DNA from: Candidatus Parcubacteria bacterium
GTDB taxonomy: Bacteria; Patescibacteriota; Saccharimonadia; UBA4664; JAHWKN01
Reading direction: 5' to 3'
DNA: 45,161 nt
Assembly: GCA_019347875.1 (NCBI GenBank)
Contig: JAHWKN010000003.1
Location: forward strand, 1-45,161
Each line of letters starts with the position of its first letter. The stretch's first letter is position 1. Below are positions 20,999-30,726 of the stretch, piece by piece. The notes below the pieces were generated by a model. That model was given only the letters and a program-made list of their open reading frames with translations. It was not told the origin of the DNA and did no database searches. The position numbers were made by a program, and so were the translations under genes.

Positions 20999-21078
20999 GA
21001 ATACGCGGGAAACGCCGTGCGGTCATCTGATTAGTAGTATACTGAGCCTACACTTTGACAAAGGTAGGTGAATGAGCT

Positions 21079-21825
21079 TTGCTGATCACTCCCGAAGAGC
21101 TGCTTAAGGCCGTCCATGTGTTCGATCTGAGGCCGGCCGAGCCCCCTCCCGACGTTCCTAGCATTGCGGCCGCCGACCCATCCATTACGCCCCCTGAGCT
21201 GGCGAAAGTAATGCTGTCGCTGTGGCGCTGCTTCTGCGACCCGCTGCGTGGCTTTTTATACATTAGCGTGCCGATCACATCGGGGCGCCGCGAAGTCCGG
21301 CTGCTAAACCGGCTGAACTGCACCCGCACTGAACTGCGAACGCGGCACAAAAGGTACCGCTACGAGCTGATTATTCGGCCGAACGAAGCGGATGCCAAAC
21401 GGTTTGGCCGCAGCATTAAGCCCCTGTTGCGGGCCTGGCCGGCGATAAACCCAGCCGCTATCAGCGTCGCCGACTGGGGGCAAGAAGACTACATGGACCT
21501 TTGGCTGCCGGCGATTGTGTGCTACGTCACCGCCATGGTCGTGACTCCGGGATGGGCGTTTAGCGGCGGCAGCCGCTTGGAGGTCAATCTGGCTCTTCAG
21601 CTTGGCGCGCCCATATTCGACCACCTGGCACGCCTGCTATCGGTGAAAGACCTGGAGCTGCAAGACGCGTGGGCGCGGCAGACGCTGCGGCGGGAAGGGT
21701 GGAGCAACGCTCAAATCGACGACTACTTGCCGCCGATAACGTTCCAACAGCGCCCCTTTGTCAGCTTGATGGAGCGCCCCGAAGCCGGCTGGCCGTACCA
21801 TCCAGATCCCGCTGCATTCGTTTGA
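21079..21825 (+). CDS. Hypothetical protein (TTG start)
   Basis: 248 aa ORF, SD-like AGGTAGGTG upstream, followed by a strong terminator; no family recognised. Confidence 0.6.
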   Translation: MLITPEELLKAVHVFDLRPAEPPPDVPSIAAADPSITPPELAKVMLSLWRCFCDPLRGFLYISVPITSGRREVRLLNRLNCTRTELRTRHKRYRYELIIRPNEADAKRFGRSIKPLLRAWPAINPAAISVADWGQEDYMDLWLPAIVCYVTAMVVTPGWAFSGGSRLEVNLALQLGAPIFDHLARLLSVKDLELQDAWARQTLRREGWSNAQIDDYLPPITFQQRPFVSLMERPEAGWPYHPDPAAFV

Positions 21826-21829
21826 CCAC

Positions 21830-21876
21830 GCGCCTCTTTGCTGAGCACCTGCCAGCAAGGAGGCGCTCAGTTTTTT
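21830..21876 (+). terminator. Intrinsic terminator
   Basis: GCGCCTCTTTGCTG-agcacctgc-CAGCAAGGAGGCGC then tcagTTTTTT. Confidence 0.85.
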
Positions 21877-21920
21877 GATATAAAGCATACGAGCAAGCTC
21901 GTGAGTTATAATCTGTTCCA

Positions 21921-23528
21921 ATGAACGAACGTGATGCGTCCGAACCAAAAAGCGGCGTTGCGGCTACCGATTACGAGGCGCTACATGCCGAGGCGCTGGC
22001 GCTAAACCACCAGACGTTTCTGGCGCGCGCTGAAACCGAGCCCAGTCACGAGTTTGCCGAAGACCTGCGATTTGCCGCTGAGGTGGCGTCACAAATAAGC
22101 GACAGCGGCGGCCTGGCGTTGGTAGTGGGCGGTTACGCGCGCGATGAAGCCATGGCGCGCGAAACCGGCCGGCCCCAAACCTCGAAAGACATCGACATGG
22201 AGGTCTACGGCCTCGAGTTTGAGGTTCTGGCCGCCAAGCTGCGAGACTTGGGGCAACTCGATCTGGTCGGGGCCAGTTTCGGTATCGCCAAGCTCAAAAA
22301 CCCGGCCACCGGCAGCGTGATGGACTTTTCGATTCCCCGCACCGATTCTAAGGTCGGAGCTGGTCATAAGGGCTTCCAGGTGAGCGGCGACCCGACTATG
22401 AGCATACGGGAGGCGGCCAGGCGGCGCGACCTGACCATAAACGCCTTAGCGCTCAACCCCTTAACCGGCGAAATGATCGATGAGTACGGCGGGCTGCAAG
22501 ACATTAAAGACGGCGTGTTGCGGGCAACCGACCCGGAGCTGTTCGGCGACGACCCGTTGAGGGCGCTGCGCGTCGTGCAGTTTGCCGGACGCTTTAACTT
22601 TGCGGTTGAACCGTCAACCGCCGAACTGTGCCGCGGCCTGGATCTGTCCGAACTGTCGCGCGAGCGGATCGGCGAAGAGTGGCTTAAGCTGATAACCAAG
22701 TCCGAACGGCCCAGCGTTGGCCTGGAGGTGGCCAAGAATTTGGGGATATTAGACAAGCTTCACCCCGAGCTGGCCGGACTGGACCAAATTGAACAAGAAC
22801 CGGAGTGGCACCCCGAGGGCAACGTCTGGAACCACACCAAAAACGCCGCCGATGCCGCCGCCCGCGTGGTGCGGGAGGAGGGCCTGGAAGGCGACGAGGC
22901 TTTGGTGGTGCTGTTTGGCGCCCTTTGTCACGATTTAGGGAAAGCAACCACCACCGAGCTGCGGGAAAAGAGGGGAGTCATGCGCATCACGGCCCACGGC
23001 CACGAAGCGGCCGGCGTCGAGCCTACCAAACAGTTTTTAGAGGGCATCAAGCTTGGCCGCGATGTCATCAACAAGGTCTTGCCGATTGTGCGCGAACACC
23101 TCTACCACGTGCACAACCCCGAACCCAGTGACAAGCAGCTGCAAAAGTTCGCCCAGCGGCTGCAACCGGCCAACATCCGCCTGTGGGACTTGGTTTCCCG
23201 CTGCGACTCGAACGGCCGGGGAGGCGAGTTCGTGCCGCAAACCGCGTCTTACAAACTGTACGAACGTTCACTCGAGCTAAAAGTGGCCGAACGCCCGGCC
23301 GCTCCAATCGTCAACGGGCGCGACTTGATTGCCGAGCTAGACATGGCCCCGGGCAGAGAGTTTACGCCGATTCTAAACTACCTTTACGACGCGCAGCTAG
23401 GCGGAGAGTTCACTACCGCCGAAGAGGGGATCGCCTACTACCGGCAACATAAGGAATCAATTGACAGCTTCGTGCAGGAACAGCTTGATCAAACATCCAA
23501 ACCAAAAGGCAAAACCAGGCGCCGGTAA
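21921..23528 (+). CDS. cca: CCA-adding enzyme / tRNA nucleotidyltransferase with HD domain
   Basis: 'LALVVGGYARDEAMA...SKDIDMEVYGLEFE', 'RRRDLTINALALNPLTGEMIDEYGGLQDIKDGVLRAT', HD 'LFGALCHDLGKATT'. Confidence 0.9.
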   Translation: MNERDASEPKSGVAATDYEALHAEALALNHQTFLARAETEPSHEFAEDLRFAAEVASQISDSGGLALVVGGYARDEAMARETGRPQTSKDIDMEVYGLEFEVLAAKLRDLGQLDLVGASFGIAKLKNPATGSVMDFSIPRTDSKVGAGHKGFQVSGDPTMSIREAARRRDLTINALALNPLTGEMIDEYGGLQDIKDGVLRATDPELFGDDPLRALRVVQFAGRFNFAVEPSTAELCRGLDLSELSRERIGEEWLKLITKSERPSVGLEVAKNLGILDKLHPELAGLDQIEQEPEWHPEGNVWNHTKNAADAAARVVREEGLEGDEALVVLFGALCHDLGKATTTELREKRGVMRITAHGHEAAGVEPTKQFLEGIKLGRDVINKVLPIVREHLYHVHNPEPSDKQLQKFAQRLQPANIRLWDLVSRCDSNGRGGEFVPQTASYKLYERSLELKVAERPAAPIVNGRDLIAELDMAPGREFTPILNYLYDAQLGGEFTTAEEGIAYYRQHKESIDSFVQEQLDQTSKPKGKTRRR

Positions 23529-23587
23529 AGTAAAGACGCCCCTTGGGGCGCCCTCACTTGCTGAAGCGAAGAGCCGGCCGGGGCGTT

Positions 23588-24064
23588 CTATGGGTGTACC
23601 GCGGGACGCTGTGTCATCTGTCCTCTGTCCCAGCCTAAATCGTAAAAGCGCTTGAACTTAATGGCAGGCTCATACGCCCGTTGCCCGGGCTTTATACCGG
23701 GGCAGTGCCGGGAGTTGCTCATGCCATATTGCCAGACATTTAGGGCCGTTCTAAACTCGCTCTCAGCCGCCATCAAAGGACAGGCTTGCAGGTGATCCCC
23801 GTTGATACCGCACCAGGGGCAGGGAAGAACAGACCAAATCCGTTCCAGCTGCTCCGAGCCGAGAGCAGCTAACTCTGCAAAAAGCCGATCATCCGGGAGA
23901 AGCGGCAAGGCAGGCCTCCCTACAATCTCGCAGATAAGGGCAGCGTTCTCTGCCGCCCCCTGAATGACGTCACCTGGCCATAGATCCACTCTAAGGCCGA
24001 GGATATCGATCAGATCCAAGATCCGAGCGTCGCTGGTTACATCAAGATTTGGAGTAATTTGCAT
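23588..24064 (-). CDS. Hypothetical protein with Cys cluster
   Basis: ORF preceded by SD GAGAGGAAGG; 'LPCPWCGINGDHLQACPLM...RHCPGIK'. Confidence 0.5.
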   Translation of the reverse strand: MQITPNLDVTSDARILDLIDILGLRVDLWPGDVIQGAAENAALICEIVGRPALPLLPDDRLFAELAALGSEQLERIWSVLPCPWCGINGDHLQACPLMAAESEFRTALNVWQYGMSNSRHCPGIKPGQRAYEPAIKFKRFYDLGWDRGQMTQRPAVHP

Positions 24065-24293
24065 AACCTTCCTCTCTCGAGGGCCGAGTAATCGGTACTA
24101 GGCGTCAAAGAGCTCAAGAGATCTTCTCCTGAATTGTGTAAAATTAAACCACTAAGGTAGCTGGCGGTCAAACACGCGATACCAGGTAAGAGTAGAGGCG
24201 CCCGATGGAGAGTCATACTTACGCCTATATCAGAGTTACCAATTACAGATGAAGTAAGAGAATATTTGCATACATCCTATCCTAAAAGTACGC

Positions 24294-26504
24294 CTACTTG
24301 TCAGTAGAGCTATCTACCTTATTCTCTGCTTGAACACGTTGATGTATGTAAACAAATTGCTTTGCTAGAATTTGTTTAAATTCATCAGTGTTTTCATTTC
24401 CAACTTTACCTATACCGTTGCGCTCGTCATGCTCAAGGTCGGGATACTCATCAACTTCAATCAGTGTAGGGTCTTCTGTAATTGCTACTTGGTATAGTGA
24501 TTCAGGGTCTACAACTTTATTCACGTAATTGTAGGTTTCTCGGTTAAAGTTGCCACGATGACTACCATTGCCACCAGTCCAAACACCTAGCTGAGGTGTT
24601 AGAAAAGCAAGGATCTTCTCTAGTGAATCAAGCTTCTTGACTAAATAAGCATTCGTTTCTTCTTTAGAACCAAATTCAGCCCAGTAGCTATAAAGAAAAT
24701 GAGAAATATTTCCAGTCTTGTGCAGTATGCCCCTCTGAGCTTCCGTTCTTATTTTCGCTAACGCCGTTTGCTTGAATTGGTCAAGTTCTTTAGGTGATAG
24801 TATTGGCTCGCGCTTAGTTGGTTCAGAACCAAGTATCGCCTCGCGGATAATATAAGTTAACAGAATGATATTGTTGCACTCGTTAACCATCAGCTGATAG
24901 CCAACAAGTTTATCGCTAGCTTCATTCAATACATTCCGCATCAAATCAACAAAAGAATCCATAGGCGTATTTTCAAACATAGATACTTTTGTGTCCGAAA
25001 TACTATCAAACACTTGCATTAGTGTTCTTGCGAACTCAATAGGATTTCGTGCTGACTTGCGATAAGTTTCAAGCTTTCTAATTACGAGTTTCTGACGTTT
25101 TTCGCTGAATAGCCTTTCTAGCTCTTCGGCAATTTCAGGTGCAGTATCTTTGGCAATGGCTTCCAGTATAGCGGAGTCTGCGACATCCTGAGGGCTTAAG
25201 TCGTACATGAAGTACCTATTAAAATAGTCTTCTGATGAAACACGCTTTTCTTTCGTTAATTCTCTGCGTGAATAGCCGCTAGTGTGGCGCTTATATGCTT
25301 TCTTAATATCCGGGAATAGCTCTATAATTATCTCTTTGATATCGTAGTTATTTGCTCCCACTATCTTATCTATCAGGTCTCTCTTCTTTTTATCATCCGA
25401 ATCACTCTGAAGCCATATGTGGAATAGGGTACCAGTGAGTAGGGCTTTATTATCGCGTAGCCTAAGGTAAATGTTGGACTGCAGTAGGCGGACTCCTTCA
25501 ACAACCAAGAAGTCTGTTATATTCACCTCATTGGCCACGAGCGGAACGGTAAAATTTAATGAATTGAGGTAACGCTTGACCATTCGTGGCGTTTTTATAC
25601 GAGGGGCTAAGTACTCATCAAAAATACCTCTAAATCTGTTTACTTCGTCTTGGCTAATTTCTATCTTGTTTATATCTACCACCCCCTGGATACCCTGAAG
25701 TAACATATCGCTTAGTGACTCGCGTTCAATTAGTGGTAGATGAAGGGGTATTTGTATAATTTTTTCTATAAATTCCTGGCCGGCATTGCCGTCTTCCTGG
25801 CTCTGAGGAAAGCGCTTCGAGAGTGCCTCAGCAACCGCCTTATCGTCAAAAGCAACTATGTACGTAACACCTTTGAAATCAGCAATTACCTTTATAAGTT
25901 TAAAGAGTCGGAAGATTTCTTCTTCATCAAGCCGGTCAACGTCATCAACCATAATAACAATGCGCTTACCAGATTCCTCAATCTTATCTTCAATTCTTGC
26001 TTTAATCTTTTCATTTGTTGCACCGCCTAAAATATTGGCAGTTGTAGTGATGCCTTCTTCAAGCCGTCTATCGACTACACCCGCATAACCGCCATATCTA
26101 CTCATTAGCTCAACGGTTGATTCTTTAGCACTAAGAGCATTACCTTTAGTAAATTTGCGCCTAATACGTCTAAAAGTTTTAAGTTGCCCTGTATCCGGAG
26201 GTAGAGACTCATCAATCTTCACTGAGATATCAGTAAGCATTCCTCTAACTATTGCTCGTTCATCATCGAAACTCCAAGGATTGAATCTAATAACTATCGC
26301 ATCATCGCCCAGACTCTCTTCGAGCATATTAAGTGTTGATGTCTTACCATACCCCCAAGGTGAATACAGACCAATAACGTAGCTGTCTTCAATTTTTGAA
26401 CGCAGTATTACCGATGCAATTCGAGATGCGTAACTAGCACGAGAGAATAAGTCATTCTTTTTGCCATTCAAGGCTCTATCAGAAGAGTATAAGTCTTTCA
26501 TCAA
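24294..26504 (-). CDS. KAP-family P-loop NTPase
   Basis: 'YVIGLYSPWGYGKTSTLNMLEESLGDDAIVIRFNPWSFDDERAIVRGML' (Walker A and KAP motif), 'RIVIMVDDVDRLDEEEIFRLFKLIKVIADFKGVTYIVAFD' (Walker B). AT-rich relative to flanks; ATG at 26501 more likely than the TTG. Confidence 0.9.
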   Translation of the reverse strand: MMKDLYSSDRALNGKKNDLFSRASYASRIASVILRSKIEDSYVIGLYSPWGYGKTSTLNMLEESLGDDAIVIRFNPWSFDDERAIVRGMLTDISVKIDESLPPDTGQLKTFRRIRRKFTKGNALSAKESTVELMSRYGGYAGVVDRRLEEGITTTANILGGATNEKIKARIEDKIEESGKRIVIMVDDVDRLDEEEIFRLFKLIKVIADFKGVTYIVAFDDKAVAEALSKRFPQSQEDGNAGQEFIEKIIQIPLHLPLIERESLSDMLLQGIQGVVDINKIEISQDEVNRFRGIFDEYLAPRIKTPRMVKRYLNSLNFTVPLVANEVNITDFLVVEGVRLLQSNIYLRLRDNKALLTGTLFHIWLQSDSDDKKKRDLIDKIVGANNYDIKEIIIELFPDIKKAYKRHTSGYSRRELTKEKRVSSEDYFNRYFMYDLSPQDVADSAILEAIAKDTAPEIAEELERLFSEKRQKLVIRKLETYRKSARNPIEFARTLMQVFDSISDTKVSMFENTPMDSFVDLMRNVLNEASDKLVGYQLMVNECNNIILLTYIIREAILGSEPTKREPILSPKELDQFKQTALAKIRTEAQRGILHKTGNISHFLYSYWAEFGSKEETNAYLVKKLDSLEKILAFLTPQLGVWTGGNGSHRGNFNRETYNYVNKVVDPESLYQVAITEDPTLIEVDEYPDLEHDERNGIGKVGNENTDEFKQILAKQFVYIHQRVQAENKVDSSTDK

Positions 26505-26737
26505 AGCTCATTATATTGTCTTTTAGCAGTACTTCATAATCGACAGCTAGTGGGGCATGGGAGGCTACCCCTCCATGACTGATTAGTAAGCAAAAATATA
26601 TATAAAGTAGGGTCAATTACTTGCCATGCTAATATTCATGCATATTAATACTTGTACTCCCCAAAAGGATTTTTAGTGTCAAAGGATAAAAAAATTTACA
26701 TCCCGAAAATCAGTGACTTTTACAGATCGATAACAAT

Positions 26738-26759
26738 CAAAAAGGCTCCGAAGAGCCTC
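26738..26759 (-). terminator. Intrinsic terminator downstream of tRNA-Glu
   Basis: On the minus strand AGGCTC-TTCG-GAGCCT-TTTT. Confidence 0.8.
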
Positions 26760-26770
26760 TGAATCGAATT

Positions 26771-26845
26771 TGGTGACCCCACGGGGATTCGAACCCCGGT
26801 TACCAGGATGAGAACCTGGCGTCCTGACCACTAGACGATGGGGCC
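26771..26845 (-). tRNA. tRNA-Glu (anticodon CTC), CCA encoded
   Basis: Minus strand GGCCCCATCGTCTAGTGGTCAGGACGCCAGGTTCTCATCCTGGTAACCGGGGTTCGAATCCCCGTGGGGTCACCA folds as a cloverleaf. Confidence 0.96.
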
Positions 26846-26849
26846 GCAT

Positions 26850-26881
26850 CGAAATTACAAGCAACTTGGCTTGTAATTTCG
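26850..26881. repeat. Perfect 13-bp inverted repeat abutting the tRNA-Glu 5' end
   Basis: CGAAATTACAAGC-aacttg-GCTTGTAATTTCG. Confidence 0.85.
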
Positions 26882-26950
26882 TGTTCGGAACCTGATTACG
26901 ATAACATTTTGTGGGCTGTCAGTCTAGGACTAACAACCACACATCCTGCC

Positions 26951-27406
26951 TTACCTGTGAAACAAAAAGTACGGACGGCGGAGGTAGGCTACTAGCTTTT
27001 TTTGTTTGCGATCGAGCTTTATCAGGTGGGTGTGCTGGTGGGGGATGCTTTTGGTGGTGTTGGCGGCGGTGCGGGCGTAGATGTCGTAGCCTTTGGCTTC
27101 GTATTCACTCATGGTCTCGAAATAGGCCAGTTTGGCGGCGGGGGAGAGGGCGCTCAAGGTGTCGGTGTGCTGGCGGGGGACGATCATTAGGTGATCGGTA
27201 ACGTCGCTGCGGTCCCAGATAGCGTAGGGGAACAGGTTGCGCATAATGTAGACGTGTTCGCGCTCTGCTACCAGCTGATCGGTGAGATCCTGGCAAAACT
27301 CGCACTCAACCTGGCGGCGCAAGCTCAGATACTCCTGATACTGCATGGCGGCCTTACGCGACCTGTACATTATGTACGACTCCTCGCTGTCTTTACTTAT
27401 TGCCAT
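26951..27406 (-). CDS. HIT-family protein
   Basis: HIT triad 'SIPHQHTHLIKL'; start trimmed to MAISKDSEES. Confidence 0.85.
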   Translation of the reverse strand: MAISKDSEESYIMYRSRKAAMQYQEYLSLRRQVECEFCQDLTDQLVAEREHVYIMRNLFPYAIWDRSDVTDHLMIVPRQHTDTLSALSPAAKLAYFETMSEYEAKGYDIYARTAANTTKSIPHQHTHLIKLDRKQKKLVAYLRRPYFLFHR

Positions 27407-27439
27407 TATGACACAAAGCGGTAATGGTAAACTACTGGT

Positions 27440-28399
27440 ATGGATCTGGTACAACTGTGGTTTTTTGGCTTGCTGCTTTACAGCCTCTGGCTGGGGCTGT
27501 CGCTGCGGGTGGCGTGGTTCGGGTTTGAGCTGGTTTTAAGCTTTATGCATTATCTGCTGCCGGTAAACGCCGTTATTCTGGCCGTCAGTCTGCTGCTGGC
27601 CCAGACTGCGTCTAACTACTGGGCGGTGGCGGTGTTCGCCCTGGCTAACCTGCCGTGGCTAGCGCACGTCGCCGGGTGGGCCTGGTCAAAACCGCCAGCC
27701 GGACAGGCGTCTTTTAACATCAAAGCCCGCATCGGCTTTATGAACGTACTTAAAAGCAACCGCCGCTACCACGACATCGGCCGGCGCATCAAACAGCTGG
27801 GGCTCGACGTGGTCGGCCTGGCCGAGATGAGTGTAGGTGCTTTCGAGGCGGTCAAAAGCGCCAGCGAGCTTGAGCATGGCTACGTCACCAGCGGCTGGAA
27901 CGCCGACAGCGGCGAAGAGCTGGCGATCTTGAGTCGCTGGCCGATTACCGAGGCTGGTGCACCCGGCAGCGAGCCGGGGCGGCCGCTGGCCGCCGCCGTG
28001 GCCACGCCCAATGGCCCGCTGCGGGTGATGGTGCTGCATCCGTATCCGCCGCTGGCGCCTTCTGCACTTAAGCGGCGCAACCAAGCGTTCGTCCGCGCGG
28101 CCGCCGCCGCCCGCGCCACGCCGGAGCCGGTCGTCATCATGGGCGACTTCAACACCGTGCCCTGGGCGCCGGCCTTACGCATGATGCAACAACAGCTGCC
28201 CGGACACTACCAGGCCGGTCGGGGCGGGGGAGTTTACCGCACCTGGGGCTGGGGACCGCTGCGGCTGCCGATCGACTACCTCTGGCTGCCGCTCGGCGCA
28301 AGCAGCAGCGGACTACGGCCCGACCGCTTTCTGGGCTCCGACCATCGGCTGATTTGGGCAGAAACCGGCGTAGACCCAGCCAGCAAGATTGAAAATTAG
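27440..28399 (+). CDS. Endonuclease/exonuclease/phosphatase (EEP) family membrane protein
   Basis: N-terminal TMs; 'VVGLAEM', 'LAILSRWPI', 'VVIMGDFNTVPW', 'FLGSDHRLIWAE'. Confidence 0.88.
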   Translation: MDLVQLWFFGLLLYSLWLGLSLRVAWFGFELVLSFMHYLLPVNAVILAVSLLLAQTASNYWAVAVFALANLPWLAHVAGWAWSKPPAGQASFNIKARIGFMNVLKSNRRYHDIGRRIKQLGLDVVGLAEMSVGAFEAVKSASELEHGYVTSGWNADSGEELAILSRWPITEAGAPGSEPGRPLAAAVATPNGPLRVMVLHPYPPLAPSALKRRNQAFVRAAAAARATPEPVVIMGDFNTVPWAPALRMMQQQLPGHYQAGRGGGVYRTWGWGPLRLPIDYLWLPLGASSSGLRPDRFLGSDHRLIWAETGVDPASKIEN

Positions 28400-28435
28400 C
28401 CTCTGATCGGTCATAATTAAGGAAACATAAGGGTT

Positions 28436-30274
28436 TTGGTGGAAGAACAACGCAGGTTTGCTATTTTGGCCGCCGTCCAAGCCGGTGTGGGCGGCTTAAC
28501 CGCGCTCGGCGTAGCCGCCCTGTACCTGCTCGCTCCCGCCACTTTGCAAAACAGCGGTTTCGCCCAGGTAATGGCGGCGCTGGGGCTCGTCACCGCCTTG
28601 TACTACCTGAGCGGGCACCAGTTCCTGAAGCGCCGCTACCTGCGCGCCTCTTTACTGGTGCTGTCGGGGCTGTCGGGGGTCAATCTGCTGATAGTGCTCG
28701 CCTCCACGGGGGGACTGGACTCGCCGTTTTACGGGTTTTGGCTGCTGGTGATCGCGGCCTCCGGGCTGTTCGGCGCCACCCCGCCCGCTGTGGCGCTAGG
28801 CGCCACCGGTCTGGGAGCCGGGCTGGCCTGGTGGGGGCAGGGGCTGTCTCTGCAGTACCTGAGCGCCCACGCCGGCCAGGCACTCGTCACCATCGCGGCC
28901 TGGGGGCTGGCCCAGTGGATCAACCTGGGGGCGCGCCGGACCAAGCAGGACAAGCAGGCGGTCAGCGCCCTGTCCGGGGAGCTGGGCGCCGAAAGGCTGA
29001 GAGCCCAGGTCTTAATGAGCAGTATCGCCGACGGCGTCATCGTCATCGACCGCAGCAATCAGATCCAGCTGCTTAACCGGGCCGCCCAGGAGATGACCGG
29101 CTGGGACGCCGAATCGGTCCAAAACGTCGATTACCACCTGGTACTGCCGCTGACGGCGGCGGACGGCAAACCGCTGGCGCCCGCGGACGATCCTTTTCAG
29201 CAGTCCTGGGCGGCCAACGCCAGTATCGTCCGCAACGACCTGGTCATGACCACCAGTGGCGGCAACCAGCGTACCCTGTCGATCTCGGTGTCGCCGATTT
29301 ACAACGGCGATCAAAGCATCGCCGGCGCCATCGCGGTGTTTCGCGACATCAGCAAAGACAAAGAGGTGGAACGCCAGCGCAGCGAGTTTGTCTCGACCGC
29401 CTCGCACGAGATGCGCACCCCCGTGGCGGCCATCGAGGGGTACATCTCGCTGGCGCTCAACCCGAAGGTGGCGACGGTGGATGACCGTGCCAAGGAGTAT
29501 TTGAACAAAGCCCATCAAAACACCCAGCATCTGGGCGAGCTGTTTCGCGACCTGTTGTCGGTCACCAAGGTAGAACAGGGCCAGCTGGCGCGCAACCTGG
29601 CCCCCGTCAATCTGGGCCAGCTGGTCGAGGACGTGGTGCGCGACATGCAGTTTAGCGCCGAGAAAAAGAAGCTGACCTTAACCTTCGCCCCGGCCGGAGC
29701 CGGCCTCGGCGGCGACAAGACCGTCATGCCGCTGTACTACGTCCGGGCCGACCAGGAGCGTATCCGGGAGGTGCTGATGAACTTAGTCGATAACGCCCTT
29801 AAATACACCCCCGAAGGCGGAGTAACGGTCGGGATTGTCGGTGATGAGCGTACCGTCAACGTCAGCGTCCGCGACACCGGCCCGGGTATCAGCCCCGAGA
29901 ACATTCCGCACTTGTTTCAAAAGTTTTACCGGGTGGATAGCTCGGCTACCCGCACCATCGGCGGCACCGGGTTGGGGCTGTACCTGTGCCGGGCGGTCAT
30001 CGAGCTGCACGGCGGCCGCATCTGGGCCGAAAGCACCCCCGGCCAAGGCTCTACCTTTTACTTTAACCTGCCGCGCCTTCCGGCCAGCCAAGCTGAACCG
30101 ACTCCCGCCGCCACCGTCGCCCCCGCTCAGCCGGTAGCGACACCGGCCGTCAACCCGGCTGCACCGGTCCCCGCGGCCGCACCGGCGCCGGCTCAGCCCA
30201 CCGCCGGCCCGGCCCAACCGGCCGCGGCCGCCGCCTATATAGCGCCGGCCATCCCGCCGGGTGGCGGAAAGTAG
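28436..30274 (+). CDS. PAS-containing sensor histidine kinase with Ala/Pro-rich C-terminal tail
   Basis: TMs, PAS, HisKA 'FVSTASHEMRTPVAAIEGYISLAL', HATPase 'LMNLVDNALKYTPEGG', 'GTGLGLYLCRAVIELHGGRIWAES'; ~60 aa A/P tail. TTG or GTG start. Confidence 0.92.
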   Translation: MVEEQRRFAILAAVQAGVGGLTALGVAALYLLAPATLQNSGFAQVMAALGLVTALYYLSGHQFLKRRYLRASLLVLSGLSGVNLLIVLASTGGLDSPFYGFWLLVIAASGLFGATPPAVALGATGLGAGLAWWGQGLSLQYLSAHAGQALVTIAAWGLAQWINLGARRTKQDKQAVSALSGELGAERLRAQVLMSSIADGVIVIDRSNQIQLLNRAAQEMTGWDAESVQNVDYHLVLPLTAADGKPLAPADDPFQQSWAANASIVRNDLVMTTSGGNQRTLSISVSPIYNGDQSIAGAIAVFRDISKDKEVERQRSEFVSTASHEMRTPVAAIEGYISLALNPKVATVDDRAKEYLNKAHQNTQHLGELFRDLLSVTKVEQGQLARNLAPVNLGQLVEDVVRDMQFSAEKKKLTLTFAPAGAGLGGDKTVMPLYYVRADQERIREVLMNLVDNALKYTPEGGVTVGIVGDERTVNVSVRDTGPGISPENIPHLFQKFYRVDSSATRTIGGTGLGLYLCRAVIELHGGRIWAESTPGQGSTFYFNLPRLPASQAEPTPAATVAPAQPVATPAVNPAAPVPAAAPAPAQPTAGPAQPAAAAAYIAPAIPPGGGK

Positions 30275-30348
30275 CCACAAAGGCTGGCCGTTGGCAGATC
30301 AGCCGATTGTTGCTAAGATAAAACCACTAACGTTTAAAGAAAGACAGC

Positions 30349-30717
30349 ATGGCAAAAGTTCTGTTAGTCGAAGACGACATCAACCTGCGTGACATTTACT
30401 CGGCTCGTTTGGCGGCCGAACAGTACGACATACTAACCGCTTCCGACGGCGAAGAGGCGCTGGCTACGGCCGTCCGCGAGCGGCCGGACCTGATCATCCT
30501 CGACGTCATGATGCCCAAGATCAGCGGCTTTGATGTTTTAGACATACTGCGTTCAACGCCGGAGACCAAGGACACCAAAATCATCATGATGACAGCGCTC
30601 AGCCAGGACAGCGACAAACAGCGCGGCGAGAGTTTAGGCGTCAACAAGTACCTGATTAAGTCACAGGTAACGCTAGAAGACGTCGTCACCGCCGCCAAAG
30701 AGGCGCTGGCAGCCTAG
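30349..30717 (+). CDS. Single-domain response regulator (REC only)
   Basis: 'KVLLVEDDINLRDIYSARL', 'PDLIILDVMMPKISGFDVL', 'IIMMTALSQ', 'YLIKSQVTLEDVV'. Confidence 0.94.
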   Translation: MAKVLLVEDDINLRDIYSARLAAEQYDILTASDGEEALATAVRERPDLIILDVMMPKISGFDVLDILRSTPETKDTKIIMMTALSQDSDKQRGESLGVNKYLIKSQVTLEDVVTAAKEALAA

Positions 30718-30726
30718 GCCGCGAAC

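Noticed and set aside
24064-24290. Duplicate of the tRNA-Glu 3' end as a distal att site for the KAP island
   Set aside because: Looked for GGGGATTCGAACCCC-like sequence at the far boundary and did not find one; the integration-site idea remains unproven.
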